Assembly: GCF_003729955.1 (NCBI RefSeq)
Contig: NZ_RJTX01000001.1
Location: 1,116,001 to 1,180,000 of the forward strand
DNA length: 64,000 bases
Direction: 5' to 3'
DNA from: Chryseobacterium daecheongense
GTDB taxonomy: Bacteria; Bacteroidota; Bacteroidia; Flavobacteriales; Weeksellaceae
In this document: in pieces, positions 17,120 through 26,234 of the stretch
How the letters are laid out: each line of letters starts with the position of its first letter
How positions within the stretch are numbered: the stretch's first letter is position 1
Translations under genes and position numbers: made by a program
The notes under the pieces: model-generated
What the model was told of the DNA's origin: nothing
What the model saw: only the letters and a program-made list of their open reading frames with translations
Databases searched by the model: none

Positions 17120-17145
17120 AATCACCTCAGAAATGAGATGATTTT
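17118..17145 (+). terminator. Terminator after the tail-tube gene
   Basis: The hairpin AAAATCACCTCA-GAAA-TGAGATGATTTT has one mismatch and ends in TTTT. It starts right at the stop codon of the gp19-like gene. Confidence 0.7.
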
Positions 17146-17275
17146 ACCGCTTTTGAATTTACTAAGTTATATGAAGTTATGAATGATGTTTTTGATAGGA
17201 CAAAGATAGAACCTGCCTCATTTCAATATCTCAGGAAAATCCCTATAGCGATATCCGTAAAAATACGGTAAATAT

Positions 17276-17309
17276 AAAAAGCCCGGCAACAAATGTTGCC
17301 GGGCTTTTT
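17276..17309. terminator. Strong GC-rich hairpin terminator
   Basis: GCCCGGCAAC and GTTGCCGGGC are perfect 10-bp arms around AAAT, flanked by A5 and T5. It terminates the leftward aminopeptidase gene and is symmetrical enough to work both ways. Confidence 0.9.
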
Positions 17310-17327
17310 ATATTTATTTTTTATTAA

Positions 17328-19097
17328 TTAAAGCGGGCTTACTAATTGTAAAAACCAATCTTTAACCTCACCTTCCAGATAAGGGCCTATTTTCTCCTCG
17401 CATGTCTTATGATAAGCATTTAACCACTCAATCTCTTTTTCTGAAAGGATTTCTTTTACAATAGTATCCTTGAAGAACGGACAGAACGTCAGTGTTTCGA
17501 ATTCATAAAACGTTCCGAATGGTGTTTTTTCTGATTCCTTTACCGCAATCAGATTCTCATGACGGATTCCGTATTCTCCCTCTACATAAAAGCCTGGCTC
17601 ATTGGAACAGACCATTCCCGGAAGCAGTTCCTGCGGATTCATATCTTTTCTGATATTCTGAGGACCTTCGTGTACATTCATAAAGCTTCCCACTCCATGT
17701 CCGGTTCCATGATTATAATCTTTTCCTTCCATCCAAAGAGGAAGTCTTGCAATAGCATCCAATTGTACTCCTTTCGTTCCTCTTGGGAATTTTACCATAG
17801 ACAAACGGATCATTCCCTGTAAAACTAAAGTTGAGTTTCTTTTGAATTCTTCAGAAACGGCCCCTAAAGCTAATGTTCTGGTAATATCCGTAGTTCCTTC
17901 GAGATATTGACCTCCTGAATCTACCAGGATACTTGCATCGTTAGTAACCTCTTTGCTACCTTCGCTTTTTGCCGAATAATGCATGATGGCACCATTATCC
18001 TTATATCCTACGATACTTCCGAAACTTTCTCCTACAAAATTTTCTCCTTCTGCACGGAAGCCTCTTAATTTTTCTCCGATAGAATATTCATTCATGGCCT
18101 CTTTTCCGGCATTATGAGTTAGCCAGTAAAGGAATTTCACCATCGCTACCCCATCTCTTACCATTACCTTTCTGAACCCCTCCAATTCAGCCTCATTTTT
18201 CTGGGCTTTCATCAGATTTCCTGGAACAGCAGCTTTGATAAACTGGTTATCCGCTTTTAATGTTTCAAAAATCAATTGATTACTGTTCGGAGAAACCAAT
18301 ACTTTTTCATTCCTGAATGTTTTCAGATGATTGAAAAACTCTTCATAAGGCATCATTTTCACAAAGGAATCATCCAGTTGTTTTCTGGCCTCCACTTCCA
18401 GCTTTTCAAGATCAGTAAATAAAATTGCATCGTTTTTAGTAATGATGATATATCCTAAAAACACAGGATTACTTTCCACATCACTCCCACGTAAATTCAA
18501 CGTCCAGGCTACATCATCCAGACTTGAAATGACATGAACCGTAGCTTCCTGATCTTCCATTTTCTGGCGGATCGCCGCAATTTTATCGTTCACGGATTTC
18601 CCTGCCCTTTCCACAGGATGCACGAATATCGGGTTCTTAGATGGGGTTCCTCTTTCTTTCCATACCTGCTTTAAAAGAGGAAGATCCACTAAGGTGATAT
18701 TTTTTGAATTTAATTTTTGTGAAAGCAGTTCCCAGTTTGCATTGGAAGCTGCTAAAGCGTTTACTGCCACCTTTCCGCCTGCAGGAATTTCAGAAATGAT
18801 CCAGTCGATATAGTTGGGTGTTCCTTCAATCCCGTCTTTGAAAAGGTCAATTCCAGAGCCTTCTAGTTCAATGGCAGCCTGGGTAAAGTACCTTCCGTCT
18901 GTCCAAAGTCCGGCTTTATCTTTAGTTACTACCACAAATCCTGCGGAACCTAAAAATCCTGATAACCATGCTCTTTCCTGCCACTCTTCCGGCAAGTATT
19001 CGCTCATATGCGGATCGGCTGAATATACTATAAATGCATCAACATTATTTTTCTGCATTTCTTCACGAAGCGCAGCTACTTTTTCCTTTGAAGTCAT
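17328..19097 (-). CDS. Aminopeptidase P family protein (M24B)
   Basis: The 589-aa protein cleaves Xaa-Pro from peptide N-termini, if it acts like the family. It has the long three-domain eukaryote-like form: two creatinase N-terminal-like domains (residues ~1-310), then the M24 pita-bread domain. The metal ligands are visible: Asp in ILVDSGGQYLEGTTDITRT (two Asp), His in GTGHGVGSFMNVHEGP, Glu in CSNEPGFYVEGEYGIRHE and the late Glu in FETLTFCPF. It has no signal peptide, so it is cytoplasmic. It is monocistronic. Confidence 0.95.
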   Translation of the reverse strand: MTSKEKVAALREEMQKNNVDAFIVYSADPHMSEYLPEEWQERAWLSGFLGSAGFVVVTKDKAGLWTDGRYFTQAAIELEGSGIDLFKDGIEGTPNYIDWIISEIPAGGKVAVNALAASNANWELLSQKLNSKNITLVDLPLLKQVWKERGTPSKNPIFVHPVERAGKSVNDKIAAIRQKMEDQEATVHVISSLDDVAWTLNLRGSDVESNPVFLGYIIITKNDAILFTDLEKLEVEARKQLDDSFVKMMPYEEFFNHLKTFRNEKVLVSPNSNQLIFETLKADNQFIKAAVPGNLMKAQKNEAELEGFRKVMVRDGVAMVKFLYWLTHNAGKEAMNEYSIGEKLRGFRAEGENFVGESFGSIVGYKDNGAIMHYSAKSEGSKEVTNDASILVDSGGQYLEGTTDITRTLALGAVSEEFKRNSTLVLQGMIRLSMVKFPRGTKGVQLDAIARLPLWMEGKDYNHGTGHGVGSFMNVHEGPQNIRKDMNPQELLPGMVCSNEPGFYVEGEYGIRHENLIAVKESEKTPFGTFYEFETLTFCPFFKDTIVKEILSEKEIEWLNAYHKTCEEKIGPYLEGEVKDWFLQLVSPL

Positions 19098-19270
19098 TTT
19101 CTAATTTTTAAAAACCGAAAGTTACAAAAAATTTAATGTCGAAACCCTGCACTACATTAAATGATAAATTTTTAAGATAAATCAAATATTCACATAATTT
19201 CAATACACAAAAACAACAATTACCATTAATAATATAACATTTTGGAAAGATTCTTGCTATATCTTATCAT

Positions 19271-19708
19271 ATGAAAAAGCAGAATTATAAAAATCACAGG
19301 AAATATTATCCGCCGCATCATTTTATTTATCTTCCTTTATTGATTTTGCTCGAAGTTCTGGGCGTTTACAATATCTGGAATGATCCTCAGCATAAACTGG
19401 TCTGGATTTTATTTTCCATTATTATTTCCCTGCTTTTTTATCTGGCCATTATGGTCAGGCAGCATTATGCATTGGGGATTCAGAACCGTGTCGTTATCCT
19501 GGAATTCAGACAGCGGTATTTTGAAATGTTCAATACAAGATCAGATGATGTTGTCGAGAAATTGAGCTTCAGTCAGATTGCCGCTTTAAGATTTGCTGAA
19601 GATGAAGAGTTTAAAGAACTCTTGTATAAAGCACTTCATGAAAATATTTCAGGAGATGAGATCAAAAGATCTATTACAATCTGGAAGCCCGACCATCAAA
19701 GAGTGTAA
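19271..19708 (+). CDS. DUF6526-like two-helix membrane protein
   Basis: The protein has 145 aa. Residues 17-36 and 42-62 are two membrane helices (FIYLPLLILLEVLGVYNIW; LVWILFSIIISLLFYLAIMV). They are followed by a cytosolic tail with QNRVVILEFRQRYFEMF, characteristic of the DUF6526 family of Bacteroidota. The function is unknown. It lies 24 bp before a tiny lipoprotein gene and then the topoisomerase IB gene, probably one operon. Confidence 0.8.
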   Translation: MKKQNYKNHRKYYPPHHFIYLPLLILLEVLGVYNIWNDPQHKLVWILFSIIISLLFYLAIMVRQHYALGIQNRVVILEFRQRYFEMFNTRSDDVVEKLSFSQIAALRFAEDEEFKELLYKALHENISGDEIKRSITIWKPDHQRV

Positions 19709-19732
19709 TACTAATCACCAAATATAAATATC

Positions 19733-19900
19733 ATGAAAAAGTTAAGTTTTTACGGTTTTAGCATATTCAGTTTATTACTATTAACCAGTTGTGAGGCAGT
19801 GGAGACCATTTTCAAGGCCGGAATGTGGTGGGGAATACTTTTAGTCTGTGCAGTTGTCGTTATTCTTTTTTTAATCTTTTCGAAGGGTAGAAACTCTTAA
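19733..19900 (+). CDS. Small lipoprotein with a membrane helix (55 aa)
   Basis: The ATG at 19733 opens a 55-codon gene. Residues 1-20 are a lipoprotein signal (FSLLLLTSCE, lipobox LTSC). A hydrophobic helix (WWGILLVCAVVVILFLIF) follows, and the end is positively charged (SKGRNS). It fits tightly between the DUF6526-like and topoisomerase genes (24-bp and 9-bp gaps), which supports it being real. The function is unknown. Confidence 0.75.
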   Translation: MKKLSFYGFSIFSLLLLTSCEAVETIFKAGMWWGILLVCAVVVILFLIFSKGRNS

Positions 19901-19909
19901 CCACACCTT

Positions 19910-21019
19910 ATGGAGAAGAATACAGAACTGGAACTCATTTCCCACCTGAAGCCTTCAAAAATCGTCAAAATCATGAATGATCCGGAAGCTTCTGCAAAGG
20001 CGGTACATCTAGTATATACTACCGATGCAGAAACCGCCGGAATCACCAGGAAAAAGACAGGAAAAAAATATTCATATTATTATAAGAACGGGGAAAAGAT
20101 CACGGATAGAGACGAAATATCAAGGATCAATAAACTGGTTATTCCTCCCGCATGGGAAAATGTATGGATCTGCGCATTGGAGAATGGTCATCTTCAGGCA
20201 ACAGGTCTTGATGCCAAGAAGAGAAAACAATACCGTTATCATCCGTTATGGAGCGCTTTAAGAAATCATACGAAGTTCTACAGGATGCTTCAGTTCGGGT
20301 ACGCATTACCACAAATGCGGTTACAGATTGAAAAAGATCTTGCGTTGAGGAATTTTGAAAAAAGGAAGATTCTTGCCCTCATTGTAAGCTTAATGCAACG
20401 AACCAATATCCGAATCGGGAATAATGCTTATGAAAAATTATACGGCTCCTTCGGATTAACCACTCTTAAAGACAAACATGTAAAAATTAACGGACAAAAA
20501 ATTACTTTTTCTTTTAAAGGTAAGAAAGGGATCATGCACAATATTGATTTAAGAAGCCGGAGATTGTCCAGATTAGTGCAAAAATGTAAAGATATTCCCG
20601 GAAAAGAGCTTTTCCAATATTATGACGATGAAGGAAACCGTCATTCCATAGATTCCGGGATGGTGAATGAATATATCAAAGAAATCAGCGGGGAAGATTT
20701 TACGGCCAAAGATTTCAGGACATGGTCAGGAACCGTAAGTGCTCTGATCGCATTTAAAGAGATAGGCTACGCCGAAAGCAATGCTGAATATAAAAGCAAA
20801 GTAAAAGAGGCGTTAGATATTGTAGCGTCTCATCTCGGCAATACTGTCGCAGTCTGCAAAAAGTACTATGTCCATCCTTTAGTGATCAATCTGTATGAAA
20901 ATAATACTATAAAAAAATACCTTGATGAGCTGGAAGTTATTGAAGCCAATGATGACAAAGCGGATCTTACGCAGGAAGAAAAACTGGTGCTCAAAATATT
21001 AGAAAATGAAAAGATGTAA
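19910..21019 (+). CDS. DNA topoisomerase IB (poxvirus/eukaryote type)
   Basis: The protein has 369 aa. Type IB enzymes nick one strand through a 3'-phosphotyrosyl bond and relax supercoils. The N-terminal domain includes IPPAWENVWICALENGHLQATGLDAKKRKQYRYHPLW (about 80-116). The catalytic domain has RNFEKRKILALIVSLMQRTNIRIGN and FRTWSGTVSA. The nucleophile is most likely Tyr320 in CKKYYVHP, which follows the SHLGNT signature. It is last in the DUF6526-lipoprotein-topoisomerase unit. Confidence 0.96.
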   Translation: MEKNTELELISHLKPSKIVKIMNDPEASAKAVHLVYTTDAETAGITRKKTGKKYSYYYKNGEKITDRDEISRINKLVIPPAWENVWICALENGHLQATGLDAKKRKQYRYHPLWSALRNHTKFYRMLQFGYALPQMRLQIEKDLALRNFEKRKILALIVSLMQRTNIRIGNNAYEKLYGSFGLTTLKDKHVKINGQKITFSFKGKKGIMHNIDLRSRRLSRLVQKCKDIPGKELFQYYDDEGNRHSIDSGMVNEYIKEISGEDFTAKDFRTWSGTVSALIAFKEIGYAESNAEYKSKVKEALDIVASHLGNTVAVCKKYYVHPLVINLYENNTIKKYLDELEVIEANDDKADLTQEEKLVLKILENEKM

Positions 21020-21034
21020 TAGTATTTTGTCAAT

Positions 21035-21125
21035 AAGTGAACAGTCAATTTATTTCATAGTCAATTTCTTATCTGATTCGGAAATTCGCTATTCACTTAC
21101 GAAGTAAAATTGACTATTGACATCA
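21035..21125. repeat. Intergenic inverted-repeat element (copy A)
   Basis: ATAGTCAATTT (21057-21067) and AAATTGACTAT (21107-21117) are perfect inverted arms, and AAGTGAA/TTCACTT gives a further outer pair. The word set (gtgaacagt, attcact, tgactattgac) recurs in two other gaps of this window, at about 34010-34090 and 38735-38812. Confidence 0.6.
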
Positions 21126-21144
21126 AATAATTGTTGTAAATTTG
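21117..21144 (+). promoter_or_regulatory. Candidate promoter of pruA
   Basis: TTG at 21117-21119 and TAAATTTG at 21137-21144, 17 bp apart, match the Bacteroidota -33/-7 pattern (TTTG, about 19 bp, TAnnTTTG). The start codon is 34 bp further on at 21178. Confidence 0.55.
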
Positions 21145-21177
21145 TATCATTCGCAATTAAAAATAATACAACATAAT

Positions 21178-22803
21178 ATGTCAAAAGCAATTTCGCAAGT
21201 ACCATTAGCAGTAAACGAGCCAGTAAATTCTTATGCCCCGGGTTCTCCGGAAGTGAAAAGCCTTATCGCCACTTACAAAAAAATGTGGGCGGAAAAGACA
21301 GAAATTCCAATGGTGATCAATGGGAAAGAAGTAAGAACGGATGATAAAGTTCAGCTTCAGTCTCCTCAGGATCATGCTCATGACTTCGGGTTTTACCACA
21401 GAGGGACTATGCAGCATGTAGATGACGCCATCAATGCAGCATTGGCAGCAAAAAAAGAATGGAATGAGCTGGGTTGGGAACAACGTGCCGCTATTTTCTT
21501 AAAGGCAGCTGATCTTTTAGCAGGTCCATACAGAGATGTAATCAATGCAGCGACTATGATCGGGCAATCTAAAAATGTACATCAGGCTGAGATTGATTCT
21601 GCTTGTGAATTCATTGATTTCTTACGATTCAATGTAGAGTTCATGACGGAAATGTATTCTGAACAGCCGGTTTCTGACAATGGAATCTGGAATCGTGTGG
21701 AATACAGACCTCTTGAAGGATTCTGCTTTGCGGTAACTCCTTTCAACTTTACGGCTATTTCAGGAAACCTTCCTACTTGTATGGCGATGCTTGGAAACGT
21801 AGTAGTTTGGAAGCCTTCAGATAAGCAAATCTATTCTGCTAAAGTTATTATGGATGTTTTAACGGAAGCTGGCCTTCCTGCAGGAGTAATCAATATGATC
21901 TTCACAGACGGAAAAGAAACAGCTGAAAAAGTATTGGCACATCCTGATTTTGCAGGTCTTCACTTCACAGGATCTACGAGAGTTTTCCAGGGAATGTGGA
22001 AAATGATCGGTGACAATATTCATAACTACAGAACGTATCCGAGAATTGTTGGGGAAACAGGAGGAAAAGACTTCGTGATTGCTCACCCTTCATCGAATGT
22101 TGAGGCAGTGGCTACCGCTTTGGTAAGAGGTGCTTTCGAATATCAGGGACAGAAATGTTCTGCGGCTTCAAGAGCTTATATTCCTAAATCTCTTTGGGCA
22201 GATGTGAAAAAGGTAATGGAAACTCAGATTAACTCTATTAAAATAGGTTCTCCGGAAGATCCGTCCAATTTCATCAATGCTGTTATCGATAAGAATTCAT
22301 TTGAAAAATGCAAAGGCTACATCGAAAGAGCGAATATATCCAGTGAAGCTGATGTAGTGATCGGTGGAAAATGTGATGATTCTAAAGGATGGTTTGTACA
22401 CCCGACCGTGATCGAAACTACCAATCCTCATTATGAAAGTATGGTAGAAGAAATCTTCGGGCCTATCCTATCTGTATATGTTTATGAAGATCAGAACTGG
22501 AAAGAAACATTGAAACTGGTAGATTCTACTTCTCCTTATTCATTAACAGGTTCCGTTTTCGCACAAGACCGTTATGCGATCAATGAAGCTTTCAAAGCAT
22601 TGGAAAATGCTTCAGGAAACTTCTACATTAATGACAAACCGACGGGTGCTGTTGTAGGGCAACAACCTTTCGGCGGAGGCAGAGCTTCCGGAACTAATGA
22701 TAAAGCAGGTTCTAAAATGAACTTATTGAGATGGACCTCCGTAAGAAGTATTAAAGAAACGTTTGTTTCTCCTAAGGATTACAAGTATCCGTATTTGGGA
22801 TAG
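21178..22803 (+). CDS. pruA: L-glutamate gamma-semialdehyde dehydrogenase (P5C dehydrogenase)
   Basis: I take the ATG at 21178 (MSKAISQVPLAVNEPVNSYAPGS, 541 aa); a TTG 12 codons earlier overlaps the promoter box. The enzyme oxidises glutamate semialdehyde/P5C to glutamate in proline breakdown. It has the aldehyde dehydrogenase fold with NAD-binding FTGSTRVFQGMWK, the Glu in GETGGKDFVIAHP and the catalytic Cys in YQGQKCSAASR. The long N-terminal form matches the eukaryote-like, monofunctional P5CDH. No proline dehydrogenase gene is next to it. Confidence 0.97.
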   Translation: MSKAISQVPLAVNEPVNSYAPGSPEVKSLIATYKKMWAEKTEIPMVINGKEVRTDDKVQLQSPQDHAHDFGFYHRGTMQHVDDAINAALAAKKEWNELGWEQRAAIFLKAADLLAGPYRDVINAATMIGQSKNVHQAEIDSACEFIDFLRFNVEFMTEMYSEQPVSDNGIWNRVEYRPLEGFCFAVTPFNFTAISGNLPTCMAMLGNVVVWKPSDKQIYSAKVIMDVLTEAGLPAGVINMIFTDGKETAEKVLAHPDFAGLHFTGSTRVFQGMWKMIGDNIHNYRTYPRIVGETGGKDFVIAHPSSNVEAVATALVRGAFEYQGQKCSAASRAYIPKSLWADVKKVMETQINSIKIGSPEDPSNFINAVIDKNSFEKCKGYIERANISSEADVVIGGKCDDSKGWFVHPTVIETTNPHYESMVEEIFGPILSVYVYEDQNWKETLKLVDSTSPYSLTGSVFAQDRYAINEAFKALENASGNFYINDKPTGAVVGQQPFGGGRASGTNDKAGSKMNLLRWTSVRSIKETFVSPKDYKYPYLG

Positions 22804-22818
22804 TAATAAGTAATATAG

Positions 22819-22843
22819 GCTCCGGAAATTCCGGAGCTTTTTT
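22819..22843 (+). terminator. Terminator after pruA
   Basis: GCTCCGG-AAATT-CCGGAGC followed by TTTTTT lies 15 bp after the pruA stop codon. Confidence 0.85.
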
Positions 22844-22945
22844 ATTTAACAAACTTTATATCATTTTATTCTTTTTTAATAGGCAGAAAGACGTATTCGG
22901 AATAATTATTGGACTTTCTTTATCACACCAAACAAAATAATTTAT

Positions 22946-23167
22946 ATGAAAAAGTTAATGTTAGCAGCCTTCGGGTTAGGATTACTCGCAGTAAGTTGTG
23001 GAACTAAAGAGTCCTCTATGTCATCCAGTAGTACCGATTCGACAGCAGTAGACAATACAAGACAAACTGTACCGCCTACTACGACAGATACAATGACTAC
23101 TAAAACGACCAATCCTGACAGTATCAAGATTAAAATGGATTCAGCATCCACGACACCTGTTAAATAA
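22946..23167 (+). CDS. Small Ser/Thr-rich lipoprotein
   Basis: The protein has 73 aa. The signal peptide is MKKLMLAAFGLGLLAVSCG with lipobox AVSC. The mature part is a low-complexity Ser/Thr/Asp-rich tail (SSMSSSSTDSTAVDN, TTTDTMTTKTTNPDS). Such short acidic lipoproteins are common in this family of bacteria, and their function is unknown. The next gene (23312) encodes a similar one, so the two may be distant paralogs. Confidence 0.75.
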   Translation: MKKLMLAAFGLGLLAVSCGTKESSMSSSSTDSTAVDNTRQTVPPTTTDTMTTKTTNPDSIKIKMDSASTTPVK

Positions 23168-23192
23168 ATACAACATGTTTAACGTAAAATGG

Positions 23193-23228
23193 AAAATCCA
23201 CGGATGAAAGTTCTGTGGATTTTTTTTA
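23193..23228 (+). terminator. Terminator after the first small lipoprotein gene
   Basis: AAAATCCAC (23193-23201) pairs with GTGGATTTT (23215-23223), followed by a T-run. Confidence 0.75.
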
Positions 23229-23311
23229 TTCATGACCAGATAAGGTTGACAAACATCTTTTATCTTTATCTTATAATCATTATATTTGATTACTATCTTA
23301 AAATAATTATT

Positions 23312-23524
23312 ATGAAAAAACTATGGATGGGAACAATAGTAGGCTTACTGTTTTTAGGAAGCTGCGCCCAGAATAAAGAAAAGAGAGAAGAGTTTAAAGA
23401 AAGCAGGAATAAAGACTCTTTAAGAAATAGTATGGGAGATACAGCGGTTGCCCATTCAGAACCAGCTCCTGCAACTCCTTCGGACACGGCCACTGTAAAA
23501 ACCGACAGTTCCAAAACAAAATAA
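23312..23524 (+). CDS. Small charged lipoprotein
   Basis: I take the ATG at 23312 (MKKLWMGTIVGLLFLGSCAQ, 70 aa). The frame stays open upstream, but that part overlaps the previous terminator and is AT-rich non-coding sequence. The lipobox is LGSC. The mature part is Lys/Glu-rich (NKEKREEFKESRNKDSLRNS) and ends in a Pro/Thr/Ser-rich tail. The function is unknown. Confidence 0.72.
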   Translation: MKKLWMGTIVGLLFLGSCAQNKEKREEFKESRNKDSLRNSMGDTAVAHSEPAPATPSDTATVKTDSSKTK

Positions 23525-23532
23525 AAGATCAC

Positions 23533-23559
23533 AAATCCGCAGCTTCGCTGCGGATTTTT
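23533..23559 (+). terminator. Terminator after the second small lipoprotein gene
   Basis: AAATCCGCAGC-TTC-GCTGCGGATTT, a perfect 11-bp stem followed by T's, starts 8 bp after the stop codon. Confidence 0.88.
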
Positions 23560-23659
23560 TATTGTTCTGCAAAAAACAATAACAGTTCGTAACTATTTTC
23601 ATTCTGGAACGACTTATGTGTTAACATAATTATTACATTTGTAGCCAATAAAAAGTATT

Positions 23660-24820
23660 ATGAAAAAAATAGCCCTATTTTCTTCTCTGTTTATCGGAGC
23701 TTTTGCTTTTGCACAGGGAATCCAATTTGAAAACAGCAACTTCGCTACCATTTTAGCCAAAGCGAAAAAAGAAAATAAACTTATCTTTGTTGATGCCTAT
23801 GCTTCATGGTGCGGACCATGCAAACTGATGGTAAAAAACATTTTCCCGCTTAAATCTGTAGGTGATTATTACAACAGCCATTTCATTAATGCTAAAATTG
23901 ATATGGAAAAAGGAGAAGGAATTGACCTTGCCAAGAAATACAACGTAAAAGCCTACCCTACTTATTTATTCATCAACGGAAATGGAGAGGAAGTACACAG
24001 AACATTAGGCTATGTGGAAGAGAATGACTTTATCCAATTCGCAAAAGATGCAGAAGACCCTAATAAAACACTGGCCGCTTTAAAGCAAAAGTTTGAAAAA
24101 GGAGAAAAAGATCCTGAATTTTTAAAGAATCTTGCCGGATTAACAATTTATAACGATGCCGAGTTTGCCGGAAGAGTGCTGGAACGTTATTTCAAAGCTA
24201 AAACAGAACTGAACCAGGAAGATATTCAGATGCTGCTTTCCGCAACACAAAGTACAGACAGCCCATTGTACAAAATATTCCAGGAAAAGAAAGCAGATAT
24301 TACTAAAATTCTGCCTGCAGATAAATATGACAAGTTCGATAAGAATATCAAATTGAATTCTGTGGTGAAGAAATCTTATAATACAGACACTAAGACCTGG
24401 AATGACAGCTATTTCATGGCTGAAGCTCAGAAATTCTTAAGTAAAGAGGAAGCAGCAAAAATTCTAACAAAAGTAAAATCAAACAGAGCTTTAAAAGAAA
24501 AGGATTTTGCTACATATGAAAAGCTGGCTTTGGAAACTTATAGAGATTATTCCGCAGCAAGTTCTGAAGAATTGAATTCTGTTGCATGGAATTTCTTTGA
24601 AAATGTTAACGACAAAACTTCTTTAGAAAAAGCAGTAGCTTGGGCACAGGAATCCGTAAAGAAAAATCAGAATTATGCCAATACGGATACTTTAGCCAAT
24701 CTTTACAATAAGATCGGTGATAAAAAGAATGCAAAACTTTGGGCAGAAAAATCTATTGAACTGGCAAAAAGCACAGGACAGGATTATGCAGACACTGAAA
24801 AGCTATTGAAAAGCCTTTAA
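23660..24820 (+). CDS. Exported thioredoxin-fold protein with helical C-terminal domain
   Basis: The protein has 386 aa. The signal peptide is residues 1-18 (AFAFAQ). A thioredoxin domain at about 25-135 carries the redox-active site WCGPCK and the cis-Pro strand VKAYPTYLFI. Residues ~140-386 are helical, TPR-like (NLYNKIGDKKNAKLWAEKSIELAK). It is probably a periplasmic disulfide reductase or isomerase; the partner is unknown. It is monocistronic with its own terminator. Confidence 0.9.
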   Translation: MKKIALFSSLFIGAFAFAQGIQFENSNFATILAKAKKENKLIFVDAYASWCGPCKLMVKNIFPLKSVGDYYNSHFINAKIDMEKGEGIDLAKKYNVKAYPTYLFINGNGEEVHRTLGYVEENDFIQFAKDAEDPNKTLAALKQKFEKGEKDPEFLKNLAGLTIYNDAEFAGRVLERYFKAKTELNQEDIQMLLSATQSTDSPLYKIFQEKKADITKILPADKYDKFDKNIKLNSVVKKSYNTDTKTWNDSYFMAEAQKFLSKEEAAKILTKVKSNRALKEKDFATYEKLALETYRDYSAASSEELNSVAWNFFENVNDKTSLEKAVAWAQESVKKNQNYANTDTLANLYNKIGDKKNAKLWAEKSIELAKSTGQDYADTEKLLKSL

Positions 24821-24832
24821 TATACAAATATC

Positions 24833-24862
24833 AATCGCCGGTTTTTAACTGGCGATTTCTTT
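24833..24862 (+). terminator. Terminator after the thioredoxin-fold gene
   Basis: AATCGCCGGTT and AACTGGCGATT pair with one G-T wobble around a TTT loop, and T's follow. Confidence 0.7.
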
Positions 24863-24875
24863 TAATACACTATAA

Positions 24876-25077
24876 AACCACAAAAGTCGCAAAAGATTTT
24901 TACTGTATAATTTTTTTCTGAACACTTTAGTTACTTAAGCTGAAAGTCATGTCGTTTAAAGTTCACATAAGCCAAAAATCAGAGGTTTTCAATAAAACTA
25001 ATGTGCTCTTATTCACATTGCTATAATGAACTTAAAATAGCTTACGTGTTAAAAAAACTTTTGTGACTTTTGTGGTT
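24876..25077. mobile_element. MITE-like element with 20-bp terminal inverted repeats
   Basis: AACCACAAAAGTCGCAAAAG (24876-24895) is repeated in inverse at 25058-25077 with one mismatch. The 162 bp between them are AT-rich and have no coding frame. It fills the gap between two hairpin terminators of flanking genes. I take it for a non-autonomous repeat, or a long imperfect hairpin; no target-site duplication is obvious. Confidence 0.55.
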
Positions 25078-25088
25078 CAATAAAAAGT

Positions 25089-25117
25089 AAAAGTCCGCAG
25101 AAATTCTACGGACTTTT
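25089..25117 (-). terminator. Terminator after fabH
   Basis: AAAAGTCCG and CGGACTTTT are perfect arms of a hairpin 22 bp after the fabH stop codon on the minus strand. Confidence 0.8.
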
Positions 25118-25138
25118 ATATTGTAATCAATTTACTTT

Positions 25139-26161
25139 TTAGTACTCAAATAAAACACTTCCCCATGTAAATCCACTTCCGAATGCTGAAAGAAGAACAA
25201 GATCACCTCTTTTGATCTTTCCTTCCTCAATCGCTTCACTCAAGGCAATCGGAATAGAAGCCGCTGTTGTATTTCCATATTTCTGGATATTGTTATGGAT
25301 CTTCTCATCCGGAAGTCCGAATTTCTGCTGCACAAACTGGGCAATTCTTAAGTTCGCCTGATGTGGAATGAACATATCCAGATCTTCAACCGTTTTTCCG
25401 GCTTTTTCAAGCGCTTCCATCATAGTTTCAGGGAATCTTGTTACTGCATGTTTAAACACAAAGTTTCCGTTCATGATCGGATATACTTCTTTGTTTGTTA
25501 CATTTTCAGGTTCTTTTCTCATTCTGTCGCTCCACCCGAATTTAGAGCCCGGGAACTGCGTACACAGTTCATCGGCGTATTTTCCTTCAGAATGCATGTT
25601 CACCGCTAAAATATCTCCTGCATTTTCATCTTCAGTAGCCGAAAGGACAATAGCTCCTGCTCCATCCCCAAAAATAACGGAAACTCCTCTCCCTTCATCA
25701 GAGAAATCCAGTCCGAAAGAATGGATCTCCGCTCCTACTACTAAAATATTTTTATACGTTCCTGATTTGATGAAAGCATTCGCTACACTCATAGCATACA
25801 CAAACCCTGAACACTGATTTCTAACATCCAGCGCTCCGATCGTATCACATCCCAACATATCCTGAAGCAAAACACCGCATCCAGGGAAGTAATAATCCGG
25901 GGATAAAGTGGCAAAAATAATATAATCGATATCCTTCGCTGTTAAACCCGCTTTTTCAAGAGCCTTTTCAGAGGCTTTGAATCCTAAATAAGCGGTGGTT
26001 TCCTGGGAATCATTTCTGTTTTTTCTATGTCTTCTTTCTTTAATACCTGTTCTTTCGGTGATCCATTCATCATTCGTGGTCATTAATTTTGCTAGATCAT
26101 CATTCGTTACAACATTATCCGGCACATAAAATCCGATCCCTTTTATTGTACTTTTAATCAT
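25139..26161 (-). CDS. fabH: Beta-ketoacyl-ACP synthase III (FabH)
   Basis: I take the ATG at 26161 (MIKSTIKGIGFYVPDNVVTN, 340 aa); a TTG seven codons upstream is in frame. FabH condenses acyl-CoA with malonyl-ACP to start fatty-acid synthesis. The triad is visible: Cys in VRNQCSGFVYAM, His in FIPHQANLRI and Asn in YGNTTAASIP. The usual C-terminus FGSGFTWGSVLFEY is present. It stands alone, without plsX or rpmF beside it. Flavobacteria often have several FabH-like genes, so a paralog role is possible. Confidence 0.93.
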   Translation of the reverse strand: MIKSTIKGIGFYVPDNVVTNDDLAKLMTTNDEWITERTGIKERRHRKNRNDSQETTAYLGFKASEKALEKAGLTAKDIDYIIFATLSPDYYFPGCGVLLQDMLGCDTIGALDVRNQCSGFVYAMSVANAFIKSGTYKNILVVGAEIHSFGLDFSDEGRGVSVIFGDGAGAIVLSATEDENAGDILAVNMHSEGKYADELCTQFPGSKFGWSDRMRKEPENVTNKEVYPIMNGNFVFKHAVTRFPETMMEALEKAGKTVEDLDMFIPHQANLRIAQFVQQKFGLPDEKIHNNIQKYGNTTAASIPIALSEAIEEGKIKRGDLVLLSAFGSGFTWGSVLFEY

Positions 26162-26234
26162 ATAGTTTTTTAATTTTGGCAAAGATAAAACTTATTTAAC
26201 ACATAGTTTTTCAAAATATTAGTATTTTTACTTT

